From assembly GCA_946902985.2 (NCBI GenBank), contig OX336395.1, forward strand, positions 293,689,065 to 293,753,064: DNA of 64,000 nt, written 5' to 3'. Made by a program: the position numbers and the translations under genes. The DNA comes from Meconema thalassinum. Its lineage: Eukaryota; Arthropoda; Insecta; Orthoptera; Tettigoniidae. Below the pieces are notes generated by a model. That model made no database searches. It was not told the origin of the DNA and saw only the letters and a program-made list of their open reading frames with translations. Every line of letters starts with the position of its first letter. Within the stretch, counting starts at the first letter, position 1. Below, piece after piece: positions 1 to 11,514 of this stretch.

Positions 1-852
1 GGCTGGGGTGATAGGCTCGCTCACAAGCTAGTAATTTAAATTACCATTGAATGGAAATTGTTGGAAGAAATGAAGAAGTAAAAACACTTATAGTGGGCCA
101 TGCATTAAGTACAGAGATATGCTGTTGCAGACTGTTTTGTAGAACTTTTCATGGTGAGCAATTCTTACATTCCTAGTAAGCTATATAGATATTTTTAACG
201 GTTTACCCAGCTTAAGCTTAAAAGGTGCACAGACGGCAGGATATTCTTCGACTCGATTCGCTGAAATCTTTACTGCTCGGCTTTCTTTGGCCATAAATGA
301 ATGTTTTTATACAGAAACCTTCCTCAAGAAATCCTTGACAGAATGGTGAAAAACGCATCAAAATCCATTTAGGGGTTCTTGAGATTACCCGTTACATCCA
401 AGATTTTATACTATGTAGAGATAAATAATTCATGTATTTCAGTAACTAGGAAATGAATTGTGACTCAGTACCCAATCTAATTGGGCACACTCTATTTAAC
501 CGACTGAAAAGCATCTACTAATAGATAGGGGCTGTATTCTTTGGTAATAGCGATAAGCCCTATCTTTTTTCATATCTTCGTTCTTGCCTATATATGTCCT
601 TCTAGGTACTCAAAGTACCGTATTTTAGCAAAATATCACGAAATCTGATTTATTGCGCGAAGTCCGATAACAATCACGAAATATACTCCATTTGGTATGA
701 AAAATGCTAAATATTTTCGAAAAATCTCTCCAATAAATGTTTAAATGCTTATGAGGAATTGACAATCATCGTTTCTTCTCATTTGATTGATAGTGCTGCA
801 TATTCTCTACACAAATGCCCACAAAGCCGGAAGTGTACACAGTTCTGCGACG
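1..852. other. AT-rich DNA without recognised gene
   Basis: No exon, RNA gene or element end could be supported. A 15-base word at about 499-513 (ACCGACTGAAAAGCA) also occurs at the arm ends of the foldback element at 20582-21676, so a short relic of that family may lie here. Confidence 0.4.
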
Positions 853-1280
853 CATACCTGCCAACCTTCGGAAGTCAAAAATAGGAAGATTTTTTAAAAT
901 TATAGATTTCATCATGCGCAGTATACCGTGGTGTGGGCAAAAGAGGGTACACAAAAGACCTGCATGTCTTTATTGGCAAAGTATGAATTCAGCATAAAAT
1001 TCACAAAAATTTAAACAATCATCAATCATCGAGTAGTATGTATGGCAAATATTTAAACGTAAGAGAACACAATTGTGTGCTTAACGGAAATGCATACAAT
1101 CATTCTGATGGATTACACTACGCATTATCTACCACATATTCAAGTTTTGTCAAACTAAAATTAATTAGGCTACCATGGACAACTTACCTAATTATGATTA
1201 GGTGATGTATATACATGTGGATGGTAATCTTGAGACTGCTTACTGATTTAATGCAGACCTTGTAGCCGACTTTGCTCTCT

Positions 1281-3131
1281 TCAAAAATGCCCTGTCATAC
1301 TGAGCTCGTAGCAATTTCCACTTAGGCTTGATTTAACCACTAACAGTTTGTTGAGGTTTTCGTCATTCAGAGATGATCGGAATTGTGTCCTTGTCTTCTT
1401 CACCTGACTAAACAATCTCTCACATTCAACGTTGCTGTATGGGATTGTTAATATTGACATCATTACTCTAGCTAGTCTGTCATATTTCAGACACCCATCT
1501 CCACCTCGTATATCCCCTATAGCAGACCAAGAACAATCTGCTCTTTTTCCTTCCACAACAGAAGATGGCAAATCCTCCATTTGGAGAGCACAAAACTGGC
1601 ATTGTAATGCATCCATTGCTTGGTGCTCATCTTCACCGTCTTTTTTTGGCAACATAATTGGAAACTTAGAGATATAATACTTCACAGCACTAAAGGAAGC
1701 AGTAGGCAAAGACCTTATCTGTGCCACTTGAGCATTAACAGAAAACTCACTGTCCAAATTAAATTTATGAATAATATAATCAGAGGCTGCAGAGAAGTAG
1801 TTCCTGACGTGCAAATAAAAGACCTTCTCCTCAGAAGCCAGATTTTCTACACAACTAGATGTTGTTGAACCAATTACCAAATCATCATCAGCTTTCTGAT
1901 TCTCTCTTGTGTGATAAACCACTTCTAAAACTGTGCAATATTTCATGATGGCCACTGGCTTAACAAACCTACAGAAAATTTCCGTCAGCAAAACAATCAG
2001 TATGGATCTTAGGACATGGATGTGAGGTGCTTGCGATTGAAGAACTTTGTTATATTTTTCAAATGTAGGGATGATAAATGCCAGAAACAAGCAAAATGCC
2101 TCATTTAACTTAGATGACAGAAAAAGAAATAGTCTCTCCTGTCTTGAAATACCAACAGATTGAATTGGTTCCGTCACATTTTTCCTTACAGACGGATAAG
2201 AAGAACTGCTCTCCAACTTCCTTTTGCCAATGATAACACGTGCTTGATCTTGTACTCTGTTGTTCACACTAACACCAAATTCCACTTCTGCAGGCTTATC
2301 TTCATGTGCCTTTACTTTGGGAATTTGGAAATACTTGAGAGATGTTTTTGTGCCAGTGGATTGGTTCACCTCATCCTTAAAAAAACTCAGCAGTGGCTTC
2401 CACTGTGAAATCAGTCTTTCTAAGCATTTACCCAAGGACAACCAACGCGTGCACACATGCTTCAGTATTTTCCTAACATCAGTTTGGTAAAGAGCTTGAT
2501 ATAACTTCAGATGATCTTTCCTCTTGCAGCATTTGTTTAAATAATAATAAATATCAATCATTATCTCATCAATTTTCACAGGAAGGGAATCAGCACCTTT
2601 CTCAGCAGCCAGATGAATTAAATGGCATGGGCATCCTACTACAATTATGTTTTTACACTGCTCTTTTAATTTCGCAGCAACACCATTTTTCCTCCCTATC
2701 ATAACAGGGGCTTTGTCTGCACTAAAAGCTATACAGTTTGCCATTGGAATGGCATGTCTTTCCAGAAGACGCAGAAGCAAATTTCCAATGTTAGCACCAG
2801 TCGAGTCACCTTCCAAATTTCCCATGGATAGCAAACTATTTTCAATCATCTTCGATTCTTTGTTGAAAAATGACACGACGACAGGATACAGCTTACTATC
2901 TCTATCATTGCTACCATCAGTGGAGATCGCGAAAGGCCCACATTTTAAAATATTAATAATTTTTGAATCGGCGTCACGTGCCATTTCATGAACAATGGTG
3001 GATGTTTTTGTCCTGCCACAGGCATATTTCTTCGCAATTTCCGAATCCGGGAACATTTTTCTAAACAATTGTCCCGCGTGATCGGAACATGATAACGAGA
3101 GGTTATGTTCTACGACGAACGCCGTGAACAA
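1281..3131 (-). CDS. hAT transposase body (616 codons open)
   Basis: The product is a transposase that would cut and paste its own element family. It starts with a stretch typical of hAT proteins that follow a BED finger (EHNLSLSCSDHAG near residue 10; KYACGRTKT near 35). It contains the RNase-H-like region (FAISTDGSNDRDSKLYPVVV near residue 67) and a long insertion domain. It ends with the dimerisation motif SNVECERLFSQVKKTRTQ about 45 residues before the stop. The true protein should be longer, because the BED finger lies just upstream in another frame at 3442-3185. The 616-codon frame with no stop is unusual for an old relic. Related broken copies at 23540-24420 and 10444-10580 confirm the family. 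Confidence 0.85.
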   Translation of the reverse strand: MFTAFVVEHNLSLSCSDHAGQLFRKMFPDSEIAKKYACGRTKTSTIVHEMARDADSKIINILKCGPFAISTDGSNDRDSKLYPVVVSFFNKESKMIENSLLSMGNLEGDSTGANIGNLLLRLLERHAIPMANCIAFSADKAPVMIGRKNGVAAKLKEQCKNIIVVGCPCHLIHLAAEKGADSLPVKIDEIMIDIYYYLNKCCKRKDHLKLYQALYQTDVRKILKHVCTRWLSLGKCLERLISQWKPLLSFFKDEVNQSTGTKTSLKYFQIPKVKAHEDKPAEVEFGVSVNNRVQDQARVIIGKRKLESSSSYPSVRKNVTEPIQSVGISRQERLFLFLSSKLNEAFCLFLAFIIPTFEKYNKVLQSQAPHIHVLRSILIVLLTEIFCRFVKPVAIMKYCTVLEVVYHTRENQKADDDLVIGSTTSSCVENLASEEKVFYLHVRNYFSAASDYIIHKFNLDSEFSVNAQVAQIRSLPTASFSAVKYYISKFPIMLPKKDGEDEHQAMDALQCQFCALQMEDLPSSVVEGKRADCSWSAIGDIRGGDGCLKYDRLARVMMSILTIPYSNVECERLFSQVKKTRTQFRSSLNDENLNKLLVVKSSLSGNCYELSMTGHF

Positions 3132-3184
3132 ACATTCTGCTCGAATGGCAGCATTGTCTTCATTCCCGTGAACAAAAAACGTAC

Positions 3185-3442
3185 CTAATTTCTTGTTCTT
3201 CTGTAAACACTAGCACTGTCCTTGTGTTTTGAAGTGTTGCTGTGAGTTACAATGTCAGTTTTTCCACCATGAGATTTATTTATATCGCAACGACACAAGG
3301 AACAAAGAGCAAAATGGTTTCCTCTACTAGATGGTAAAATGAATGGAAATTCAGTTTTATAGCTTTCTTTGAACACTTGGAGATAACGTTTATGAGGTTT
3401 TGTCGCCATAACGTGACGAGAAAAACTTAAAACACACGACAC
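3185..3442 (-). CDS. BED-type zinc-finger N-terminus of the hAT transposase
   Basis: This 85-codon frame holds a C-x2-C ... H-x4-H finger (CSLCRCDIN, then VTHSNTSKHK), the DNA-binding BED fold found at the start of many hAT transposases. It sits immediately upstream of the transposase body in a different frame. The continuation across 3185-3131 reads like hAT protein (FFVHGNEDNAAIRAECLFTA), so one frameshift or a short intron separates the two parts. Confidence 0.75.
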   Translation of the reverse strand: MSCVLSFSRHVMATKPHKRYLQVFKESYKTEFPFILPSSRGNHFALCSLCRCDINKSHGGKTDIVTHSNTSKHKDSASVYRRTRN

Positions 3443-4114
3443 GGAACCATCATCGACACAACTCGTTGAAATAATTATCTACCGACGCACACATTAATAC
3501 TTCAATTAAATGCACTAAACGTGACGCTAGCCGAGTATAAACACGCGGCATCAAACGGAGGAAGTAACAATTGCCGCGCGTAGCATACAAGGTTTCACCC
3601 ATTCTGCAGTCACGTGGCCGGCCTCGACTAATCAGCGTAGGCTTGACGTCTATTTGTCCGTGAAATACCACCAATCAGTATGCGGTAGGCCGATCAGCTG
3701 ACTCACCACTCCGAGATCACAGCTATGGAGCTCACTGCCAAGTGATGAACTTACAAAAACCTACACAAAAAACAAGGTTACGCAAATCACAAAAGCAATT
3801 ACTACTTACGAGAGAATCTCCTTGTGAATACAAATTATTTGCAGTTCCTTTTTATTTTACAATATATCACTGGGGACCGAAATTCGGAAGAAATAATAGT
3901 AATTAAGAAGATCGGAAGACGAGGTGAAAAATCGGAAAGTTTCCGAATAAATCGGAAGGGTTGGCAGGTATGCGCGACCTCTAAGGATATCGATTAAAGT
4001 GGATATCTGCTATCGATTACATCAAATAGCATTGCGGTCGTAGATTCAGCAGCGCGAGTTCACCGACTGATAAAACTAACTTTATCGGCAAACATCCAGC
4101 ATTTATGTATACAA

Positions 4115-4348
4115 ATGCCGAAAACTAAAGTCACAACAGTTTTCTTGAGGGCCGAGGAATACAACAGTGAGGGGTTCTATGGATTTGACACTGCAAGAAA
4201 GATTCTAATGTGTAAATACTGCAATGTTCGCATTCAGTGGGAACAAAAAGAAGCGATCAACACTGCAGGGATTCAGAAACACATAAAACGTACATTTAAT
4301 AACAAGGATACATTAAAAGAGTGCTCTTTAAAACCCACTATCTCATAA
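4115..4348 (+). CDS. BED/CGGBP1-like zinc-finger fragment
   Basis: This 77-codon frame has the layout of hAT-derived BED fingers of the CGGBP1 type: a hydrophobic lead, then MCKYCNVRIQW and a downstream IQKHIKR. No transposase body follows it. It lies just outside the right end of the hAT at 853-3972, on the opposite strand. It is probably the start of another broken transposon; a domesticated host gene is less likely. No promoter or intron is visible. Confidence 0.45.
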   Translation: MPKTKVTTVFLRAEEYNSEGFYGFDTARKILMCKYCNVRIQWEQKEAINTAGIQKHIKRTFNNKDTLKECSLKPTIS

Positions 4349-4989
4349 TTTGTTAGTTTTACCCCATACGGGAGATTTCAAAAGAAACATCGATCATTAT
4401 GACAATTTATTTTGCGAAATACTGACCAAAATAGCATCAGTTTCAACAACAAAATCAACAGTTTTATTTCACCAAAAAATAGGGCCCTTACTAATAGATA
4501 CTCAAACCTAAAAAAAATTCTGAAATAAAAAAGGTGTCTACTGTAATATCTAAATATTATTATGTCTCTCTGCTGGTGGGGTGCCCAATCATCTTAAAAA
4601 GGAAAATGCAGCAACACAGTTCGACGTGCAATATGACTATAAATGGAGTTTGATTGGGCGCCAACGATATCAGATGTGCACACATGATTAATCTGCAGAT
4701 TTTAAAAAGATGAACAGACCTTACTTTAAAAATATCCCTCCTTGCAATATTGCCATAGTTTGGTGCAATGGTCGGCACACCAGTACAAGGGCAATATTTA
4801 ATACTCCATGCAAGCTAAGTACAATACTGCTGTCACAACTCTCACTAGCACAAGCACTAACTATACAGGCAATACTCTACTGGCTTTTACAATAACAAAC
4901 ATGATTTTATGTAAGGAAAATAGCGGCAAATACAATGAAGACTGGGTTTTTAGAGATTGGATTATTTTGGAAATTATTTATTTTGTGTA
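4349..4989. other. AT-rich DNA without recognised gene
   Basis: Several short frames occur, but none has recognisable motifs or splice signals. Confidence 0.4.
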
Positions 4990-5663
4990 TGGCTTTTAAT
5001 GGCAGGAGTGTCCGAGGACAAGTTCGGCTCGCTCGAGTATGTAGCTGCTTCTATGCGGACACCCATGGGGTGAGCTACAAGTACCGTCGCGTGTAGATGA
5101 GATGAGATGAATGAGACTGGGCAAGTTCAATTTGAAGTAGTTCCAATTTTGGCTACCAGATGTCACTGACACCCAGCGGCGAACGTTAGAACTTGATAAG
5201 AGCGTTTCTAGCCAAATAACCTACAAATTTAACGGCACACTTCCCATTTGTAGTGGTAGGTTCTTTTTAATGCCATTTATTTTATTTATTTATCGTATGG
5301 CTTTTAGTGCCGGGAGTGTCCGAGGACATGTACGGCTCACCTGAGTCAGTAGCTGCTTCCAGCGGACACCCTTAGAGTGAGCTAAAAGTTCCGCTCAATT
5401 TCAAGTAGTTCCAACTAGTGGTGAAAGTTGGAACTCTGATAGCATTCCTACGAAATCTAACCTAACAATTTAGCTTCAAACAAGTTTAATCTGTGGAAGG
5501 ATCTTTTACATGCCATAAATCTATGACATGGGGTCCGGCTTTACTTCCCCTCCAAAGGAACGCATACTGAAGGATTTTAACGCTCTTAAAAATCCGACAA
5601 TTTCGGCCGGGTTTGAACCCGCATCTTTGGCATGCTACCGACTATGCCACCGAAGCCACTATT
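4990..5663 (-). repeat. SINE mosaic (SINE-E fragments plus tRNA-headed SINE-D)
   Basis: Two copies of a repeat starting GTATGGCTTTTAATGGCAGG / CGTATGGCTTTTAGTGCCGG (4990-5085 and 5294-5390) flank and interrupt a second repeat. Its minus-strand head, ending at 5663, reads GGCTTCGGTGGCATAGTCGG and then GGGTTCAAACCCGG. These are the A-box and B-box regions of a tRNA-derived promoter, so the unit is a SINE on the minus strand. Related copies lie at 40190-40491 and 12978-13060. Confidence 0.65.
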
Positions 5664-5805
5664 TGGGAAATTAAAGCAAGCAAGCGGTTTTCTGGTGCTC
5701 TTTACCTTGCCACCTAGTTTTTACATTCATTGAAAATTGCTAGGCAGTAACTAGGAATGTTCTTTTCAACATTTTGTTACTACAATTTATGCAAAAACGT
5801 CTCGT

Positions 5806-5915
5806 CTAGCTGCACTCAGGATAGCCACCGTGAGTACCGGGATTTGAACCTCTGATCTCCGGACATTCTGCAGCTACCCACGCGAACGTAGTGCAATGCG
5901 CCACTGCTCATTATA
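5806..5915 (-). repeat. tRNA-like SINE fragment
   Basis: On the minus strand this contains a B-box-like GATTTGAACC/GGTTCAAATC core and text resembling the repeat at 40590-40845. It is probably the head of a SINE, not a functional tRNA gene, since no cloverleaf could be drawn. Confidence 0.4.
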
Positions 5916-6059
5916 TTTGCTCATACACAGTGTTCTGTTTCAGTAATGACAGACTTTGTAGTGATTTGAGTACTAAAATATTCATACTTGTAAATCAATT
6001 GCTGTATATTATGTATAAGAAGTAATTACATAATATAAATTGCCTTTATATCAATTCTC

Positions 6060-7930
6060 TCATCATCTTCATTTCCCCTTTTCCAGCTGACACTGGGTGG
6101 GGGCAAATATTGTTCCTCTCAACTTTGTTCTGTCGTTCCACCATTCCTCTTCCGACACGGTGTTTCAATCCAGGTTCCGTTTTCTAATACTATTCTCCAC
6201 CGAGTCCATCCAATGCATTCTTGGTCTTCCCTGTCGTCCGTCGTTCCAGTGCTTGTCTTGGTAGTCTTACTTCATTCATCCGTTTGACATGTCCAAACCA
6301 TCTCAATCTGTTTTGGTCCAGTTTGTCACTTAGTTTCTGTACTCCCAGTTCTTTCCGTATATCTTCATTTCTCACTCTGTCCATCCTCGTTTTCTGGACC
6401 ATACTTCTCAGGAATCTCATCTCAGCTGCCTGTACTCGGCTCTCATCCCTCTTAGTCATTGTCCAAGTTTCTGCTGCATATGTTATTATAGGAACATAAT
6501 ATGCTTTGTACATAACTTCTTTAGCCTTGTTCCATACTAGTCCCCGTACCTGTTGGTAAAAAGCACTCCCGAGTTGTATTCTTCTGCTAATTTCCCAATC
6601 TAGTCTTTCATCTTCAGTCAGTTCACTTCCCAAGTATTTGAAGTGTTTCACTACTTCCAATTCCTTATCTCCTACTTTGATTACTCCTTTTCCATTTTTT
6701 TTATCTGTACTCATCACCACTGTTTTACTCATCTCCACATTTATCTTCAATCTTTTCATTTATTACATCTAAATGTTCTTGTACCTCCATCTCATCCTCG
6801 CCCCAGATCACAACGTCGTCTGCAAACAACATTACCTTCATCTTTGCCCTACTATATTCTTTCATTGCTGCCTTCATGATGTCATCCATCACCATTACGA
6901 ACAATAAGCGGTCGCTTGGTCCATTCCGATGCCCCGACTAGTCTTAACACTACTGTAGCACTCCATGCACATTCCGTTTATCATGTCTCTCAGTTCCTTG
7001 CCTATCTCCCCATTTGTTAAGCTTTCCCAAACTTTTGTTCTAGGGATGCTATCATAGGCCTTTTCTAGATCAATAAAAGTCATTACCATATCCTTCCCAT
7101 ATTCTCAACTCTTTTCAATGTTCTGTCTCAGAATGAAAATGGGTTCCACTGTCGACCTGCCCCCTCTAAATCCAAACTGCTCCTCCTCTATTTGGCTTTC
7201 TACCTTTACTCTAATTCTTTTTTCTAGAATGCTTTCCATTACTTTGGCAACATGCGAGATGGTGATTCCTCGGTAGTTACCACACACCTTCCTGTCTCCT
7301 TTCTTGAATAGTGAATATTTCCAGGCTTCAGGTACTTTCTTCTCTCTCCACACACTCCTGAGAAGTCTGTATGTCCACTGCAGTCCCACTGATCCTGCCG
7401 CCTTGAACATTTCTATTGCCACTTTGTCCATTCCCCATCTTCATCTTCCTCTTCCTAACTGCCCATTCCACTTCTGCCATAGTAATGTCTGGTTCTTCTT
7501 CCGTTTCATCCTCCACCATTTTGGCTGTTTGCGTAACTTCTCCGCATGCCTGGTGTCTCACCTTCAACAGCTCGCTGAAATATTCTTTCCATCTGTCCAT
7601 TATCTCTTCTGGTTTTGACAATATTTCACCTTTTTTGTTTTTCACGAACCCAGTGTTCAGCTTTCCATTCCGTCTGCTTTTTATAATTCCAAACAGCAAT
7701 TTCTTTCCACAATGTAAATCCTCCCTTAATTCCTGAGTGAATTCTTCCCAGCTTTTCTTCTTTACCACTGCAATTACTTTCTTGCAACCTTTGTTTGCTT
7801 CTATATATTTAACTCTACTTTTTTCAGTCTTTTTTGTTTTCCATTCCTTCAAAGCTTTCTTCTTTTCTGTTACCTTTTCTTTCACTCTATCAGAAATGTC
7901 CAGGAATTCACCTCAATTCTCGCTTAAAAC
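6060..7930 (-). mobile_element. 5'-truncated non-LTR retrotransposon (LINE-A)
   Basis: Minus-strand coding pieces, in order: the linker before the RT (7885-7328), RT fingers/palm with KKGDRKVCGNYRGITI and EEEQFGFRGGRST (7431-7105), a palm piece MVMTFIDLEKAYDS (7089-6895), and thumb/C-terminus with FKYLGSELTEDERLDW and ITYAAETWT (6759-6190). Frameshifts separate the pieces. The endonuclease domain is missing, so the copy is 5'-truncated. A second copy of the same family is at 22145-25250. The clade is uncertain: RTE-like in layout, but not proven. Confidence 0.85.
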
Positions 7931-8584
7931 TTGGAATTAAATAGACTTAAGTCGCTCAGAATGGTAATAGCATCTGTGAGACGCCGCGCAACCCTTGGCC
8001 AGGAGCACTGCAGGCGTGAGGCGCTTAGGGGCGGGGTAGGGGGTCAGGTAGAACCTCACCCAATCTCAAATGGGGGAGAGGGGGGGTCTCTGCAAATTTT
8101 ACTCAATCTCTTTTCCGGCAAGAAACAGCATAAAATTGTGGGGAAACTGGGTTAAATTAAGTAAAAAAGTTTCTCCAACTAAAAAAATCGCTAAATAATA
8201 ACGCGCGACCAATGCGAATGTTTCGTCCAGACAGCCGTCTCTTAGCAATCAAGCACAGATCAACTTATTTAAGTTAAAAATATGCACTTTGAAAAATCTC
8301 ACGTGAGATTAGGGGAGGGGGTCGAGCAAAGCTCACCAACGGGAGAGGGGGCGGTCTAAAAATCGTCACACGTAATTAATGGATGCCCCCTAGCGGATGG
8401 TTTTTAGTTGGATGCCCGCATTGAAGTCAATTTCATGAAAGCAGTTAATGACTCATGAAATGAATAAAGATAATGAAACTGAGCAAGAAACTGGACGGAA
8501 GCAACCGTGACCTATTATTCATTCATTATTTATCATAAACATTAGCAGAAATTATGGAAGGCAGATAAAAGGGACCCCCCTCAC
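7931..8584. other. G-rich repeats, no gene
   Basis: Contains G-rich tracts (8040-8095 and 8310-8360) around similar words such as CAATCTCAAATGGGGGAGAG and GAGATTAGGGGAGGGGGTCG. They look like two degenerate copies of one repeat, of unknown origin. Confidence 0.4.
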
Positions 8585-8763
8585 CTGTTTGCAAATACAC
8601 CCACACCCTGGATATCCAGTCCAATGGAGTCTGTTGCCGGTTTGATTTCGAAAAGCTCGGATTTGCCCAAAAATCCATATGCTCTTGGTATGTCGTGGAA
8701 GTTGAACACAATACCAGTTACGTTGTACATGTCGCCTAACGTTTCATAGTGGCGGGAGAAAGG
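8585..8763 (-). CDS. Orphan internal exon of an unknown protein
   Basis: On the minus strand an oligo-pyrimidine tract (T13 then CCCCAG, 8795-8776) precedes an open stretch of 59 codons plus 2 nt, ending at a good donor CAG|GTGAGG (8585/8584). The translation contains HYETLGDMYNVTGIVFNF, DIPRAYGFLGKSELF and DIQGVGVFAN. It is varied and protein-like, with no transposon motifs. Using the first AG would place TAA in frame, so the AG at 8765-8764 is preferred. I do not recognise the family, and no partner exons were found, so it may belong to a host gene extending beyond the window or to a captured fragment. Confidence 0.4.
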
Positions 8764-9406
8764 CTTCGAGTGTTACTGGGGAAAAAAAAAAACACCCAAC
8801 TTGTTCGAAACATACCAAGATGCGAGAATGAAGAAACTTGTTAAAAAGGAAATCTGATTACAGGCATTTCGTTGGTGTGTAGCATTTTAGGGTGAAAATA
8901 ACACATTTCGAAAAGAACTTTATTTCGCGGCTTCAATATCGAAACAAATGGCATATTTGGAGTAAATATAACGTTGTGATAACATAAATATGTTTGCTGG
9001 AAAATGTCGCGGATATCGTTAAAACCAAAAATCCGGAACTCTAATCATAGTATGGAAATATATAGCAATTAAAAGGATAAGGAGAGAAAAGGCCATAGTT
9101 GCATAATTACAAACTGAGTTCATATTATGCAGTAAAGAATATACAATTATGTTAGTGTTGTATAAGACTAAACTTCTGCTCTCAACTCAGCTCGCAACAG
9201 TGCAACAAACATTCTACTTCACAGCATGGACCAGCCATATTTAAGAGTTTAAATATTGCCAGCAAAATATATATAACTCACAAAAGTACCAGGAGTTATA
9301 TTCGACCTACTAGCAATCTTTGGAGCCATAGACATCTCTAGCCCATGCTTCAACAAATGAGTTTATGCTACATAATTACATCGAATTGTTAATTCCTTAC
9401 TCTTAA

Positions 9407-9697
9407 TTGACTGATACTAAATACTCTAGCCATGGTGGTACTTTCATCTTCTTAAGAAATAATTTAGATCATGAACAGATAACAGCTTATGATTATCTAA
9501 TTATGGAACAGGATTTTGAATTCTCTGCCATAAAAATACAGCAGTTTAAGTTAATAATTGTATGCGTATACCGTTCTCAGTCAGGAAAGCTTCCTTTATT
9601 TATAGATAAATTAGAATTGTTACTCAATAACATGAGCAAAGTAAATTTCGATATAATAATTTGTGGGGATGTAAATGTGGATTCACACCCATTATGA
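9407..9697 (+). CDS. LINE endonuclease (APE-type) fragment
   Basis: This 96-codon frame resembles the middle of an apurinic-type LINE endonuclease: GGTFIFLRNNL, EFSAIKIQQFKLIIVCVYRS and IIICGDVNVDSHP, where GDVNVD matches the GDFN active-site motif. The remainder of the element (RT) is not found downstream. Degenerate continuation occurs to about 9790. It is a dead fragment. Confidence 0.65.
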   Translation: MTDTKYSSHGGTFIFLRNNLDHEQITAYDYLIMEQDFEFSAIKIQQFKLIIVCVYRSQSGKLPLFIDKLELLLNNMSKVNFDIIICGDVNVDSHPL

Positions 9698-10119
9698 ACA
9701 TTTGGAATACAAGAATTGTAATGCATTTAAAGAGACCAATTGCCCGCTTATTTTCACCAAGTGATCAGCAATGAAGAAACACAAGGTAGTTCCATATTTG
9801 CCCATGGTGTGTCCACTGAGGCTAATTTCACGCCCATGGAACTGTTTTGCTGGACTATGCTATGGGCCGAAAACCTGTTACATTGTAGATTATAAGATTT
9901 TAAGTATCAGGTGTCAAAAGTGAATTCAATTAACAAAGTTAATACGTATAAGTAACAAAGTATCCATTATGGTTAACGTTTTTGCCTCATACAGAACAAT
10001 GGTACCTTTATATAGAGCTAAGCCCATTTACTCGACTGAAGTGCAAGAGGTATGATATACTTTTGAGAAAACTTTTCCGCCTTTTGTATATTATCATCAG
10101 CATTTTCCACAGCCAATAC

Positions 10120-10982
10120 CATACCTGCCAACTTTCAAAATAGAAATCCAGAAGATCACAAAGTGCAAAAATTTAACACGTACATGCATTGCAAGGACTT
10201 AAAACAGTGAGAAAAGACTACAGGGAACGATATTACAAACTCTTGGTGATGTGAGACTAATTCGTTGTGTCAGTTTCCAAAAATATTGCAATTACATCAA
10301 GAACACATATAATTGGGAACAGTTTACACACTACACAAACATGAGATCTTCTGCACTTTGATCTTGGAAGTCACAGGACACTGGCTATATTCCATCACAG
10401 GTTGGAGAGGAGAGATAGAGATGAGTAGCTTTCTTCACTTTCTTTAGAAATTCCAGAGGAAAACTTCATGTAACATGGACCCCTTCTTGTTTTGAAAATA
10501 AGAAATGGATCCCACAGTTTCTTTGGACATGGAGGACCTAAACTGATTTCGGTTCTTTTTCACCAAGCTGAACTCACGCTCACACTGAGCATTGCTTTTT
10601 TTTTTAAGCGTATGGCTTTTAGTGCCGGGAGTGTCCGAGGACATGTTCGGCTCGCCAGTTTTTGTAGCTGCTTCGAGACGGACACCCAATGGGTGAGCTA
10701 CATTGCTCTGTGCGGTAGAGACAAAATGGAGAGCATTAGCCTAGATAGCCTGAATAATCTGCAAGACAGGATTATCGATAAACTTATCAGTCGAATTTCA
10801 AACACTCGCATCTAAGAACAGTGGCTATTATCGAAAATCAAAACTGAAATGTGATTTGGATGCAGAAGACTGAAAAAAGCCAGGAAGTTGAAAATCTGGA
10901 AGAAATAACTATGTTAATCCGGACAACACCCCAAAAAAATCCGGAAATCTTCCAGGAAAACCGGAAAAATTTGGCAGGTATG
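10120..10982 (-). mobile_element. Non-autonomous hAT derivative with 6-bp duplication
   Basis: It starts CATACCTGCCAAC and ends TTGGCAGGTATG, the same termini as the hAT at 853-3972. It is flanked on both sides by CAATAC (10114-10119 and 10983-10988). Inside, minus strand 10580-10444, is a remnant of the dimerisation region (CEREFSLVKKNRNQFRSS). A SINE-E copy (10608-10702) interrupts this coding remnant. Confidence 0.8.
10608..10702 (+). repeat. SINE-E copy inside the hAT derivative
   Basis: Reads GTATGGCTTTTAGTGCCGGG and ends in CGGACACCCAATGGGTGAGC, matching the copies near 4990 and 5294. It lies within the hAT remnant, so it is the younger insertion. Confidence 0.6.
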
Positions 10983-11514
10983 CAATACCCACAACAATAA
11001 CACTGGACCATAATGAAACGATTCAATGGTCCAATATGAACAGTCTAGTGCGACGGCGGGCCGAACCAGCGACGTCTTGTTTCCAGGCAAGAATAAGTGA
11101 AATGAACACGAAAATATAAACTCGAATTTTATTCACCAGTGTGGTAATTCAAGAACAATTTTTAATGCAAGTGCAACAAACATTTTAGAGTTATATTTGT
11201 AAAATTATTAAGGGTTTTTAACATGTATGCAACTATCTAATAAGATTTCATCACATTTCATCCACATTCAGCCATTTTTCATTAATTTTTAATGTTCATA
11301 GTTAAAGCCCTTCGCGGGTGCGGATATCCGCAATATTTTTCGCCATGCGGATATACCGTACTTTGCATGGCTTTGCGGATAGCGGATAATGTTTGGAGTA
11401 AATTTGCGGATAGTTTTTAGAATACAATCCGAACTTGTTGAATATCATGGGGAAAGTTGGGTATTTGTGCGCAGCGGCTAATCGTCCGCACTTATGTTTT
11501 TCGAGTTGGTAGTA

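Larger units (their letters stand above)
853..3972 (-). mobile_element. hAT-type DNA transposon, 3.1 kb, TIR CATACCTGCCAAC
   Basis: The left end reads CATACCTGCCAACCTTC and the right end is its inverted counterpart, ending GGTTGGCAGGTATG. Between them, on the minus strand, lie a BED-type zinc finger (3442-3185) followed by a long transposase frame with a hAT C-terminal dimerisation motif (3131-1281). Three further elements in the window (10120-10982, 19577-20024, 22699-25128) share these termini, which defines one family. Direct flanking repeats are unclear: GCGACG on the left against CGCGAC on the right. The finger and body frames are offset by a frameshift or small intron, so activity is doubtful, but this is the most complete copy here. 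Confidence 0.85.

Noticed and set aside
6221..7940. Chain of + strand Ser/Phe/Leu-rich frames
   Set aside because: Antisense shadows of LINE-A, whose minus-strand motifs are unmistakable.
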